Below, in pieces: positions 40,851 to 52,700 of a stretch of 64,000 bases of DNA. Below the pieces are notes generated by a model. It did no database searches, was not told where the DNA came from, and was given only the letters and a program-made list of their open reading frames with translations. The stretch spans positions 9,437 through 73,436 of the forward strand of contig DIXP01000089.1 of the NCBI GenBank assembly GCA_002436065.1. The letters run 5' to 3'. This DNA is from Chloroflexi bacterium UBA6077 (lineage in GTDB: Bacteria; Chloroflexota; UBA6077). Both the position numbers and the translations under genes were made by a program. The number at the start of each line of letters is the position of its first letter. Within the stretch, counting starts at the first letter, position 1.

Positions 40851-41198
40851 ATGCCCTTTATTGAGAAGACTCTAGTTGCTTGCCGTGACTGTGGACGATC
40901 GTATCCGTTCACTGTGGAAGAGCAGGAAGCATTCGCCCGGCAGGGGTACCGGAACGAGCCCTCACGCTGCCCTGAGTGTCGCGAGACCCGCAGGGCCAAG
41001 AGAGCTGCCTCTCCCATGAGGAGCTTCAACGACAACGTCAATCAAAGAAGCGAGCCTCGCGTGATGCATCCGGTTGTGTGCAGCCGCTGCGGCAAGGCCA
41101 CCGAGGTCCCTTTCCTGCCTCGTGCCGACAGGGCCGTCTACTGCAGAGACTGCTATTCGCAGGAGCCTCGCAGCAGCCACGAGCGCTCCAATTACTGA
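40851..41198 (+). CDS. CxxC zinc-ribbon protein (paralog 2)
   Basis: 115 residues, same two-ribbon plan as paralog 1: VACRDCGRSYPFTVEEQEAF and RCPEC, then VVCSRCGKATEVPFLP and VYCRDC. The Gly-rich segments are replaced by a basic linker (RRAKRAASPMRSF). AAGGAGGATAG stands directly before ATG 40851. The two arose by tandem duplication and then diverged in the linker. Confidence 0.88.
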   Translation: MPFIEKTLVACRDCGRSYPFTVEEQEAFARQGYRNEPSRCPECRETRRAKRAASPMRSFNDNVNQRSEPRVMHPVVCSRCGKATEVPFLPRADRAVYCRDCYSQEPRSSHERSNY

Positions 41199-41230
41199 CG
41201 TATAGGTACACGCGAGACGGCGAGTCCGTC

Positions 41231-41264
41231 GGGAGGGAGGGTGCGGCGATGCATCCTCCCTCCC
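41231..41264 (+). terminator. Hairpin after zinc-ribbon paralog 2
   Basis: GGGAGGGAGG and CCTCCCTCCC form a 10-bp stem with a 14-base loop, a short distance after the stop; the run that follows is C/T-rich, not a pure T-run. Confidence 0.5.
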
Positions 41265-41406
41265 CTCCTGCTGCTTCACTCCCCTGAACCTCCCAAGAGA
41301 GGGTAGGACCTCATCATGCCACCCCAAGAACCCTAGTGGGTTCGAATCGATGTCGTCGTGGAGCTTTCCGACAAACCACGGTCTGGTGTTCCCGACTGTA
41401 CTCGTG

Positions 41407-43482
41407 TCATTCTGGAGCCACCGGCAGGGTGAAGGAGAACGTTGAGCCCTCGCCTTGCTTGCTTTCAACCCATATCCGACCACCATGGGCTTCGACGAGT
41501 CCTTTGGTGATGTGGAGCCCAAGCCCTAGACCACCTTTCCTCTGGATCGCGGTGGGTGTCCGATAGTACCGCTGGAACAGCTTCGACACCTCTTCTGGAG
41601 ACATGCCCTGTCCGCGATCGGTGATCGCCGTTACAACCTCCGCTCCTCTCAGCGTCATCGCGACGGTGACCGGACTATCCGGCTCCGAGTACTTGAGGGC
41701 ATTGGTAAGTAGGTTCGTCAGGATCCGCTCCAGCTTGTCTGTATCGGCAAGAACCAGTGGCAACTCCTCCGGCAATTCCACACAGATCCTGCGAGCCTCA
41801 GCAGCCCCGGCCAATCGGTCTTTCAACTGGTTGACAAAGGAAGGCAGGTCGACGGGCATCGGCTCCAGGCGGATTTGTCCGGCCTCCAACTGTGCGGACT
41901 CGGCCAGGTCCGTGATCATGCTGCTCATCCTCTGGCTGTTGATGGCGATGGTCTCGATCGCCTTGCCTGCCATGCCTCCCTTCAACCCCGCCTTCTCCAG
42001 CACACGGTGCAAGAGCTGTGCGTGTCCTGCGATGGCCGTGAGTGGGTTGCGCAGATCGTGAGAGACCGCACGGACGTAGTCATCCCTGGTCTGCTCCAAT
42101 AGGCGCAGCCTGGTAACGTCCCGGCAGACGATGATACCAAGGGCGATCCCACCCCCACGACCAACTATTGAACTGCCGGAAAAGAGTAGATGGCGTTCAG
42201 CCCCGTTTGCCGCGGTCACAAGGACCTCCTGTTCCACCACCTTGTCGCCCCGCAGGGTTCGGCTGATGGGCCATTCGTCGGGAGGTAGAGGACTCCCATC
42301 GGGTCGACGTACCTCTGAGGGGAGAGTCTCGTCAACGTTCAGTGAGTCTTGCTTGTCCGGTAGGTCAAGCAGCTCTCGAGCCACCCGGTTGACCAGCAGG
42401 AGTCGCCCGGTGGGATCCGCGACCATCACCCCCTCCGCGAGGTTCTCAAGGACGGCGCTCAGCTGTCTGCTGGCCTGCTCTGCCCTTTCTCGTTCCCTAT
42501 CGGCGACGACGGCCAGCTGCTCGTTGGCCGCTCGCGCTGTCTCGGCCTGTTGCCGGGCCAACTCGCTCTGTCCATAAAGAGCGGCGTGGTCGATGTCCAC
42601 CGCAAACAGGCGGGAGATCACCGCCGTGGCTTGGAGATCCTCCTCATAGAAGCGGCGAGGAGCCCGCGATGCATAGAGCATTGTCCCCATTAGGCGCTCG
42701 TCGGAAAGGAGAGGGGCGACAAGCCAGGAGGCAATGCCCTCGCTCTCGATCACCACACGGTCTATCTCGGAGGTTGGAGAGCCGGTTTCGACCTCTTCCG
42801 AATAGAGTGGCTTGCGCGTGCGGACCGACTCACAGATGGCCGACTTGCAGTCGAGAGAGAGCGTCTGAAGCCGGTCGAGGCTGGTTGCCGACAACCCGCG
42901 TTGCGCCGCCAGGCGCAGCTGCTGTCCGGTTTCATCCAACAGCCAGACTGCTGCCAGCGCAGCGCCACCCAGCGCTTCGCTGATCTGATTGAGCACGGAC
43001 TCCAGAACATGATCCAGGTCCAACTGCGAGGAAATGCCCTGCGCAGCCGCGGTCACCGCTTTCCAGTAGTTGTGGACCCGATGCCGGGCAGTGATGTCGG
43101 TGGCGATCATCATGCCCAGGACTACTTTCCCCCGAGGGTCCCGGATGGGCATGGCGGCTAACTCGACAACATACTCGCGCCCTTTCGCTGTGGTGATCGT
43201 GGCGCGCTTGCGAGGGATTACCTCCCCTTTGAGAATCCTGCGCAACTCAGTGGGAGCGAAGTCTTTCTGTCCCACGCGCCAACCTGCTATCAACTGTTCG
43301 TATTGGTCCAGGGGCCGGAGAGCAGCGGCCTTGTCCGCGATATCCAGGAGGTTGATGGCAGCCTGGTTGACAGACACCACAGTCCCAGCGGTGTTGATGA
43401 CCAACACCGCATCGGACATGGTATCAGTCACCCTCTCCAGGAAAGGCAGCATCTCTTCGGCGGACCTATAGCGAGCTACCAC
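41407..43482 (-). CDS. PAS-GAF-PAS sensor histidine kinase
   Basis: 691 residues, no membrane segment, so a soluble sensor. PAS1 about 8-130 (MSDAVLVINTAGTVVSVNQA), GAF about 150-310, a short coiled segment, PAS2 about 330-460 (LAEGVMVADPTGRLLLVNRV). HisKA is RAVSHDLRNPLTAIAGHAQL with the phospho-His. The ATPase has NLLTNALKYSEPD (N), DRGQGMSPEE (G1) and KGGLGLGLHITKGLVEAHGG (G2). No response regulator is adjacent, so it is an orphan. The start is GTG 43482. The divergent 43483-43930 region lies between it and the ndvB-like gene. Confidence 0.9.
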   Translation of the reverse strand: MVARYRSAEEMLPFLERVTDTMSDAVLVINTAGTVVSVNQAAINLLDIADKAAALRPLDQYEQLIAGWRVGQKDFAPTELRRILKGEVIPRKRATITTAKGREYVVELAAMPIRDPRGKVVLGMMIATDITARHRVHNYWKAVTAAAQGISSQLDLDHVLESVLNQISEALGGAALAAVWLLDETGQQLRLAAQRGLSATSLDRLQTLSLDCKSAICESVRTRKPLYSEEVETGSPTSEIDRVVIESEGIASWLVAPLLSDERLMGTMLYASRAPRRFYEEDLQATAVISRLFAVDIDHAALYGQSELARQQAETARAANEQLAVVADRERERAEQASRQLSAVLENLAEGVMVADPTGRLLLVNRVARELLDLPDKQDSLNVDETLPSEVRRPDGSPLPPDEWPISRTLRGDKVVEQEVLVTAANGAERHLLFSGSSIVGRGGGIALGIIVCRDVTRLRLLEQTRDDYVRAVSHDLRNPLTAIAGHAQLLHRVLEKAGLKGGMAGKAIETIAINSQRMSSMITDLAESAQLEAGQIRLEPMPVDLPSFVNQLKDRLAGAAEARRICVELPEELPLVLADTDKLERILTNLLTNALKYSEPDSPVTVAMTLRGAEVVTAITDRGQGMSPEEVSKLFQRYYRTPTAIQRKGGLGLGLHITKGLVEAHGGRIWVESKQGEGSTFSFTLPVAPE

Positions 43483-43798
43483 CGCACCCCCGGCTCCTCA
43501 ACGGTCCAAGTCGCTTCCTGACATCCAACCGCAGCCACAGCTGCGCCTCTCATCACGATAAGCAGTCTGCGCCTATCGCATAGCCTGGATATTCACGCAT
43601 CAATGATGCCCACGATCACAGGGCATGGCCGGTTCGCCATCCCTCTGTATGCCCTGATTTAAGGCGAAGCCGCCGTCCTACTGACCTCTGCATGGATACC
43701 TGAACCTCGTGTAGGGGCGGTTCGCGAACCGCCCTGTCGTTTGCTCTCGCATGGCAACTGCGTTTAGCATCCCGTGCAGAGACCGGTAAACGTCCCTC

Positions 43799-46700
43799 GT
43801 GCTACAATGGGAAAAAGCATGCTTCGGAATTCATGTATTTATCTTCGTAGTAAGGGAAGGCCCGCTCGCCGCGTTGGTCTGCGCTGCGGCCAGAGGTTCG
43901 TGGGGGTGGTTTGAGGGATCTACTATCGAGTTGAGTTGGATCGGCAAGAAGGCCGCTCAGGCCCTTGTGCTGGGCTCCTACCCGGATCTCGAGTCCGGCC
44001 GGTTGGCGCTTCGGAGTCTCCGACGCAGCAGCTTCCGGCACGCAGCAGCAGTCTACGGACTCCCCGGCGGGCGAGTCGTCGTCGAGGGCAACAACCCCTC
44101 ACAGCTCCTGAGCGCCCTGGGAGGCGGACTCCTCGCGATTGCCGCCGTCGCTGTCTACATTCTCCTGGCACAGATGCATCTCCTCCCGGATGTCTTTGAG
44201 TGGACAACCATCGCCCCCTTGGTCGCCGTGGCTGCCCTCGCGGGCTGGCTCCTCAGTCGGCGGCTTGGTTTCCGCGTGCGCAACTCTGTCCTCGACCGCT
44301 ACCGCCGGTGGGTGACCACCGGTGAGATGCTGGTCATCGTCCAGGTGGAGGTCCACCAGTCCCGAGCCGTGCTCGCCCTGCTCCGCGAGACGGAAGGTGC
44401 CCTGCCGGCAACGTTCATCAGCCGCCCTCACCGAGACATCCCCGGCCGCGTCACCGAGTTCCAGCGGCAAGAACGCTTCTCGCCGGAGCGGCTGAAGCTC
44501 CATGCGGCCTGGTTGGCGGGCCGGCATGCCGGTGCGCTTCAGACCCGCCGCCCCCAGCCTCTTTGGAACCGCCTGCGCGATTGCGAGCGGATCGTCGATG
44601 CGATCACCCTGGACCTCGCCCAGGCCGTCCAACTCGAGCAAAGGATCTCGGTCTCGGCAGAGTGGCTGCTCGACAACGCCTACGTGATCCAACGCCAGAT
44701 CGCTGATGTACGCCGGAACCTTTCTCGCCAGCTCTACGACGTCCTACCAACGCTGGAGATCGGCCCACACCAGGGCGAGCCGCGAGCTTACGACCTTGCC
44801 GCACAGGTGGTCGTCCACACAGACGCCGAGCTTGACGAGCAAGACCTTGTCGACTTCCTGCTCGCCTACCAGCAAGTCTCGCCCCTGACCATGAGCGAGC
44901 TATGGGCGCTTCCTCTACTGCTTCGGCTTGCCCTGCTCGAGAGCCTGAGCTACCTGGCCGCTCGGATCGACGAGCAGCAACACGAGTTCGAGTGGGCCGA
45001 CTTCTGGGCCAATCGGTTGCTCGTGGCCGCCCGCCGGACCCCGGACCGGCTGCTCTTCACCCTCGCCGAGTTGGCCCGCGAGCACCCCGACCCTTCCACC
45101 GTGTTTGCGGACCGCCTGATGAGCCAACTCCAGGGCGAATCCCTTGCGCTCGGCCCCGTGCTCGCCTGGCTGGAGCTGAAGTGGGGCCAGCCGGTGCCCG
45201 CGGCGATTCTGCAGGAGGAGCGCCGACACGCCGCCGACCAGGCGACTATAGCCAACGGAATCGGCAGCCTGCGGTTACTCGCCCGGCTGGACTGGAGCGA
45301 CGTCTTCGAGCAGATCAACCTGGTCGAGGAAAGCTTGCGCTCGGAGCCGGCCGACGTCTACCGCCGGATGGACTTTGGGACGCGCGACCGCTACCGCCAC
45401 GTAGTTGAGGAAATCGCCCGACACTCCCCTGCGAGCGAACTCGAGATCGCCCGAACTGCCATTGAGCTGTCGAGTGCAGCGGATGGAGTCTGCCCGGGGC
45501 ACGTCGGGTACTACCTGATCGACGCCGGGCGCCGACTGCTGGAATCCCGGGTCGGCTACCGCCCAACGGCTTCCCAACGCTTTTGCCTGGGCATCCTTCG
45601 CTGGCCGGCCACTGAGTACCTCGGTAGTATCGCGCTGGGCACAGCGCTTGTCCTGGCGATTCCGCTGGTGATGGGCGCCTCGCTCGGCGCGGACTCTTCG
45701 CAACTCCTGGCCCTGACCGCCCTCTGCCTCCTGGCGCTGGTGCCGGCGAGCGAACTGGCGGTCCAGACCGTCAATTTCGTTGTGGCGACGGAGCTGCATC
45801 CCGAACCCCTGCCCAAGCTCTCCTTCGACGACGGCGTTCCCGAGGAGTGGCGGACCCTGGTGGTGGTGCCAACGCTGCTGGTTTCCTCACGGTCGATCCA
45901 AAAGGACCTCGAACAGCTCGAGATTCGATACCTGGCCAACCGCGACGCCAACCTCCGGTTCGCGCTGCTGGCCGACCCGGTGGATGCCCCCGAGCGTGAT
46001 ATGCCGGAGGACGCCGCGCTGGTCGAGGTCGCCGTCCGGGGTATTGATGAACTCAACGGACGCTATGCCGGCAGCCACTTCGGGCTCTTCTTCCGCCCCC
46101 GCCGTTGGAGCGAAACCGAGCAATGCTGGATGGGATGGGAGCGCAAGCGCGGCAAGCTCGAGGAACTCAACGCCTGGCTGCTCGGGGAGGGCGGGTCATC
46201 TCCTGACCTGCTGCGGCCGATTGCCGGCGACCCTTCCCAGCTTCAGGGCACACGGTTGGTGATCACCCTGGATGCCGACACCCAGTTGCCCCACGGCACG
46301 GCCCGGCGTCTGATCGGCACGCTCGCCCATCCTCTGAACCGGCCGCGCCTGGCGCCCGACGGGCGGCGGGTCTCCGGCGGATACACGGTCATTCAGCCGC
46401 GGGTGAGCCCGAGCCTGCCCAGTGCGACCGCGACCCGCTTCTCCCGGGTCTTCGCCGACTCCATCGGTCTCGACCCCTACTCTCACGTCGTCTCCGACCT
46501 CTACCAGGATCTCACGGGTGAGGGCAGCTACTACGGCAAGGGTATCTACGACGTGGAGACCTTCCACCGAATGCTCGGCGGCCGGTTCCCACCTGCCACG
46601 CTGCTCAGCCACGATCTCCTCGAGGGTGCTTACGTCAAGGTCGGCATGGCCACAGACATCGAGCTGTTTGATGCCTTCCCGAGCAGCTACCTCGCCGACA

Positions 46701-49700
46701 CCCAGCGCCAGCATCGATGGGTACGGGGCGACTGGCAAATCGCCGCCTGGTGCGGCGGTTCCGTGCCCGCCGAGGTTGACCGCCGGGAGCCGAATCCGTT
46801 GGGAGCACTCAACCGCTGGAAGCTGCTGGACAACCTGCGGCGCAGCCTGTTTCCGGCGACGAGCGTTGGGCTGCTGCTGGCGGGCTGGCTGCTCTTTCCC
46901 AGCCTGGCGGCGCCGGCGAGCCTCCTCGTCGGACTCGACCTGCTGCTGCCCCCCGCCCTGCGGCTAGTCGCCTGGGTACCGTCCCAGCCTCGCGCCGTCC
47001 TCGCCTCCGGACGAGCCTGGCGCGAGCAGGGGATCGTCTGGCTGCGTGCCCTCCTCGGCGTGGTGCTGCTGCCCCACCAGGCTATGGTCACGCTCGACGC
47101 AATCGCACGCACCCTTTTCCGAAGTCTCGTCTCGCGGCGCGATCTCCTCGAGTGGCAAACCTACAGGGCAGGGAGTCGGGGAGCGCGGGCCGGAAATCGC
47201 CTCCTGGCCTGGCAGTTGGCGCTGATCAGCCTTTCCTCCCTCGGGCTGGGAGCGGTGCTCCTCCTGGCAAGCAGCGCGACGCTGTTCATAGCGGCGCCGT
47301 TCCTGCTGCTGTGGATGCTCTCGCCGGCCGCCGTCGCCTGGCTTGGCGCCTCACGGAAGCCACGACCGGAACAGCTACTGGCCGACTCGGATCGCCAGAG
47401 GCTTCGCCGGACCGCCCGAGAGACCTGGCGGTACTTCGATGACTTCGTCGGGCCCAAGACGAACTGGCTGCCACCCGACAACTACCAGGAGGCGCCGCGC
47501 ACCGAGCTAGCCGAGCGGACATCGCCGACGAACGTCGGCCTCTGGCTACTCGCCACGCTGGCAGCCCACGACCTCGGCTACATCACGCCCGACCAGGTCG
47601 TCGAGCGCGGTCGAGCTACCCTCGACACTCTCGAGCGACTCGAGCGCTTCGAGGGCCACCTCCTCAACTGGTACCACACCCGGACCCTCGAGCCCCTGCT
47701 GCCTCGCTACGTCTCAACCGTCGACAGCGGTAACCTGCTGGCGAGTCTCTGGACCCTCGCCCAGGGCTATCGGGAGATGCTCCTCCGCCCGAGACTCGGG
47801 CCCGAAGCGCTGCGCGGCCTGGAGGACACCCTCGCGCCTGCCCTTGCCCACGGATGGTCGGTAGCTGATCTTCCCCGGCGGGTCGATGCCGGCCGCATCG
47901 GTAACCTCCTCAGGGAGCTGTCCAGGCTGTTCGCCAACCCCCCGGATCAAGCCGAAGGGGTCGTCGGGCGTCTCCGTGCGGCTGTGGGTCCAGCCCATGA
48001 GCTGGCGCGAGCGCTGGGGGACCGGTCGAGCGCCAAACCCGGCCAGCCCGCGGAGGGCGAGGAGTCGGCCGCCGCATATTGGGCGATCCAGGTGGAGCGC
48101 CAGCTACTGGCCTGGCTCGACGTCGCCGACCGCGAGGGTCTGCAGTCGTCGGCCAAGTTCGCCGCTGAACTGGAGGGACTCATCACCCGAGTCGAGGACC
48201 TTGCTGAGGCGATGAACCTGCGCTTTCTCTACGACACGAAGCGCCGGCTGTTCACAATCGGGTACAACGTCAGCGACCGGCACTTCGACACCTCCTACTA
48301 TGACCTGCTGGCAAGCGAGGCTCGGATAGCGAGCCTGGTCGCCATCGCCCGGGGGGATGTGCCTGCCGAACACTGGTTCGCTCTGGGGCGGACCTTCGGA
48401 AAGGCTCAGGACCACAGGGTGCTGTTCTCCTGGAGCGGGACGATGTTCGAGTACCTGATGCCGATGCTCCTAACCCGAAGCTACCGGCACACGCTCCTCG
48501 ATGAGGCCCTCCGGGAGGCTGTAGGGCTCCAGGTCGACTACGGGCGCCAGCAGGGTGTCCCCTGGGGGATCTCCGAGTCGGCCTTCGCCACCACCGATGT
48601 CAACCAGATCTACCAGTATCAGGCATTTGGAGTACCAGGTCTCGGGCTCAAGCGAGGACTCGCCGACGACCTGGTGGTGGCGCCGTACGCCACCTTTCTC
48701 GCTTCGATGGTCGACCCCAAGGCGGCGCTGGCGAACCTCCGCTGGCTCGACCGGTTGGGCCTGCGCGGCGACTACGGCTACTACGAGTCTATCGACTACA
48801 CCCGCCGGCGCCAGCCAAAGGGCGGTCACGGCGTCATCGTCCACACCTACATGGTCCACCACCTGGGTATGACGCTCCTGGCGCTCGACAATGTGCTGAA
48901 CGCCGGCATCATGCAGGGACGGTTCCACTCCGATCCACGGGTCCAGGCCGTCGAGCCACTTCTCTTCGAGCAGGCTCCAGTAGCTCCGCTGCTCGTCGAG
49001 GCGATCGAGCGCGGCGAGGCGCCGCTCCGGCTATCGGCAGTCGCTCCAGTCGAGTTGGCTGCCCCGCTCGACGCGCCGGCCCCGGCAACGCAGCTGCTCG
49101 GCAACGGCACCTACACCGTGATGGTGACCTCGACCGGGGGAGGTTTCAGCCGCTGGCACGACCTGGACATCACGCGCTGGCGAGCCGATACAACGCTGGA
49201 TGCCCACGGTTTCTTCTGCTACGTTAAGGACCAGGATCGCGGTATGGTCTGGTCAACGACCTACCAGCCGGTGGGAAAGCCGGCGTCCCGTTATCTGACC
49301 AGCTTCAGTTCCGACCGGGTCGAGTTCGAAAGGCGCGATTTCGGGATCGGCGTGACGACCGAGATCGGGGTCTCGCCGGAGGATGCCGTCGAGGTCCGCT
49401 ACCTGACCGTTGCCAACTACTCGAACCGCCGGCGGCGTCTCGAGTTGACCAGCTACGCCGAGCTGGCGCTGGCGCCCCACGGCGCGGACCTGGCCCACCC
49501 GGCCTTTTCCAAGCTGTTCGTCGAGACCGAGGCCCTTCCCGCTGAGAATGCTCTGCTCGCCCGGCGCAAGCCTCGCTCGCCACAGGAACCTCAAGTCTGC
49601 GCCATCCACCTCCTGGCGATGCCGGTCTCGCCTAAGCTAGCCGTCGCGGCCAGGGGCTACGAGACCGATCGAGCCCGTTTCCTCGGCCGGGGCCGGAGCC

Positions 49701-52700
49701 TAGAGAATCCCCTGGAGATCGAGAAGGAGCTTTCTGGCAGCACTGGATCGGTGCTGGACCCGATCTTCAGCCTGCGCTGTGAGCTAGCACTCGACCCCGG
49801 CGAGCGGGTGGAGCTGGCTTTCGCGACCGGGGCTGCCGAGAGCCGCGAGTCAGCCGTTGCCCTCATCGAGAAGTACCGTGACCTCCACACCGCTCACCGG
49901 GCGCTGGAAGCCGCCACCAGCCAGGGGCAAACGGCCGCCCGCCAACTTGGGGTGACGGCCGACGACCTCCGGCGCTTCCAACAGCTCGCCGGCCCCCTAC
50001 TCTACCCAAGCGCCCGGCTGAGGGCCTCCGAGCGACAGCTCCGCCGCAACCGCCTGGGGCAGGCCGGCCTCTGGGCCCACGGCATCTCCGGTGACCTGCC
50101 GATCCTCCTGGTCAGCCTCTGCGACCGCCGCGACATGGAGGTCGTGCGGGAAGCGTTGCTCGCTCACGCCTACTGGCGGCTCCTCGGGTTCCGAGCCGAC
50201 CTCGTGATCCTCAATGAGGAGGCAAGCGGCTACGAGCAACCCCTCCAGGCGGACCTGAGGCGAGTCATCCAGCGTCATGCGCCTTACACTCCCCTCGACC
50301 AGCCGGGCGGCATATTCCTGCGGCCGGCCGAAAAGCTGCCTGAGGACGACCTGGCGCTCCTCTTCGCCGTAGCTCGGGTGGTACTGGTGGCGGCGCGCGG
50401 TCCTCTTGTCCAGCAACTGGCGATCACCGCCGAGGTGACGGAGCTACCCCCGCCCCTTACCGTCGGGCGACGTGCCGACGAGGAGCCATCGGCACAGCTG
50501 CCGTTCCTGGAGCTGCCCTACTTCAACGGGTTGGGTGGCTTCACCCCCGACGGCCGAGAATACGCGATCTACCTCGGGCCCGGCACGCACACCCCGGCCC
50601 CCTGGGTGAACGTGACCGCCAACCCGAACTTCGGCGCCCTCGTCTCGGAGTCCGGGGCCGGCTTTGCCTGGGCCGAGAACTCCCAGGCTAACCGGCTCAC
50701 CCCCTGGTCCAATGACCCGGTGATCGACCCTCCGGGTGAGGCCATCTATATCCGCGACGAGCAGCTCGGGGTGTTCTGGACGCCGACCGCCGCACCCATT
50801 CGGGAGCTCGACGCCTACCGTGCGCGCCACGGCCAGGGGTACACCCTTTTCGAGCACAACAGCCATGCCCTCGAGCAGGAACTGGTGACCTTCGTGCCGC
50901 TGGACGACGCGGGGGGCGTGCCGGTCCGAGTCCAGCGGCTACGGCTGCGCAACCGTTCGTCACATCGTCGGCGGCTCAGCGTCTTCGCCTACGTCGATTG
51001 GGTCCTCGGCTCGAGTCGCGAGGACACGCAGATGCACGTCGTCACGAGCTGGGATGCCGGAAGCCGGACGCTACTGGCGCGCAACAGCTACCACCCTGAC
51101 TTCGGGAGCCGCGTAGCCTTTGCCAGCGCGAGCCCATTGCCCCAGAGCTACACCGCCGACCGGACCGAGTTCCTCGGGCGAAACGGCTCTTACACTCGGC
51201 CGACAGCGCTGCTGCGCAGGGCTCTCTCCGGCCAAGCCGGCGCCGGCTTCGACCCCTGCGCGGCGCTCCAGGTGGTCGTGGAGATCGATCCCGGGCAGGA
51301 GGCGGAGGTTACCTTCCTGACGGGCGAGGCCGCGGACACTGCAGAGGTTCAACGGCTGGTCGAGCGCTTCCGGGATCCCATCAGGGTCGACCAGGCACTC
51401 CAGGAGACCCGGAGCTGGTGGGATCACCTCTTGGAAACGATCCAGGTGGAGACGCCGGACCTATCAGTCAACTTCCTGCTCAACCGCTGGCTTCTCTACC
51501 AGGCACTCTCCTGCCGCATCTGGGCGCGTTCGGCCTTCTACCAGTCCGGAGGCGCCGTCGGATTCCGCGATCAACTCCAGGACAGCCTTGCCCTCCTGTA
51601 CGCGGTGCCCGAGATCGCCCGGCAGCAGATCCTCGCCGCAGCCTCCCGCCAGTTCGTCGAGGGCGACGTCCAGCACTGGTGGCACCCCGAGTCGGGGGCC
51701 GGCGTGCGGACACGGATATCCGACGACCTGCTCTGGCTCCCCTACGCCACGGCGCAATATGTCCGGGTGACCGGCGACACAGAGATCTTGAATGAGACGG
51801 TGCCCTTCCTTGAGGGGCGAGGACTCTCCGTGGACGAGCCCGAGGCATACTTCGCACCGGTGGTCTCCCTGGAGGCCGGTTCGCTCCTCGATCACTGTCG
51901 GCGAGCGATCGGGAAGGGACTCACCGCCGGCCCGCATGGCCTTCCGCTCATCGGCACAGGCGATTGGAACGACGGGCTGAACCGGGTTGGCGCCGCGGGC
52001 CGGGGCGAGAGCGTCTGGCTCGCCTGGTTCCTGGCCGATGTGCTGGGCAGCTTTGCCGAGCTACTGGAGAGATGCGGGCAGGGCGAGGAGGCGCGGGAGT
52101 GCCGGGGGCGGGCCGAGCGGCTGGTGTCTGCCGTGGAAGAGCACGGCTGGGATGGTGAGTGGTACCGGCGCGCCTACTTCGACGACGGGACACCGCTGGG
52201 ATCGCGGGAGAGCGAAGAGGCGAAGATCGACTCGCTGCCGCAGTCCTGGGCGGCGATCTCCGGCGCCGGGGATCCGGCGCGCACCGAACGGGCTTTGCGA
52301 GCGGTCGAGGAGCAGCTCGTACGCTCGGCCGAGGGGCTGGTGCTCCTCTTCACGCCACCCTTCGACAAGTCGCCGGTCGACCCCGGCTACGTCAAAGGGT
52401 ATCCCCCGGGCGTTCGGGAGAATGGCGGACAGTACACCCACGCCGCGCTCTGGGTGGCGCTGGCGCTGGCCCGGCTGGGCGAGGGCGACCGGGCAGTAGC
52501 GATTCTCCGGCTACTCAACCCCGTCGAGCACGCGCGCACTCCCGAGGCGGTCGAACGCTACCGAATCGAGCCCTACGTCGTGGCGGCCGATGTCTACTCC
52601 CTGGAAGACCATGTCGGCCAGGGGGGCTGGAGTTGGTACACCGGCTCGGCCAGCTGGATGTACCGCGTCTGGATCGAGGAGGTGCTGGGGTTCAACCTTC

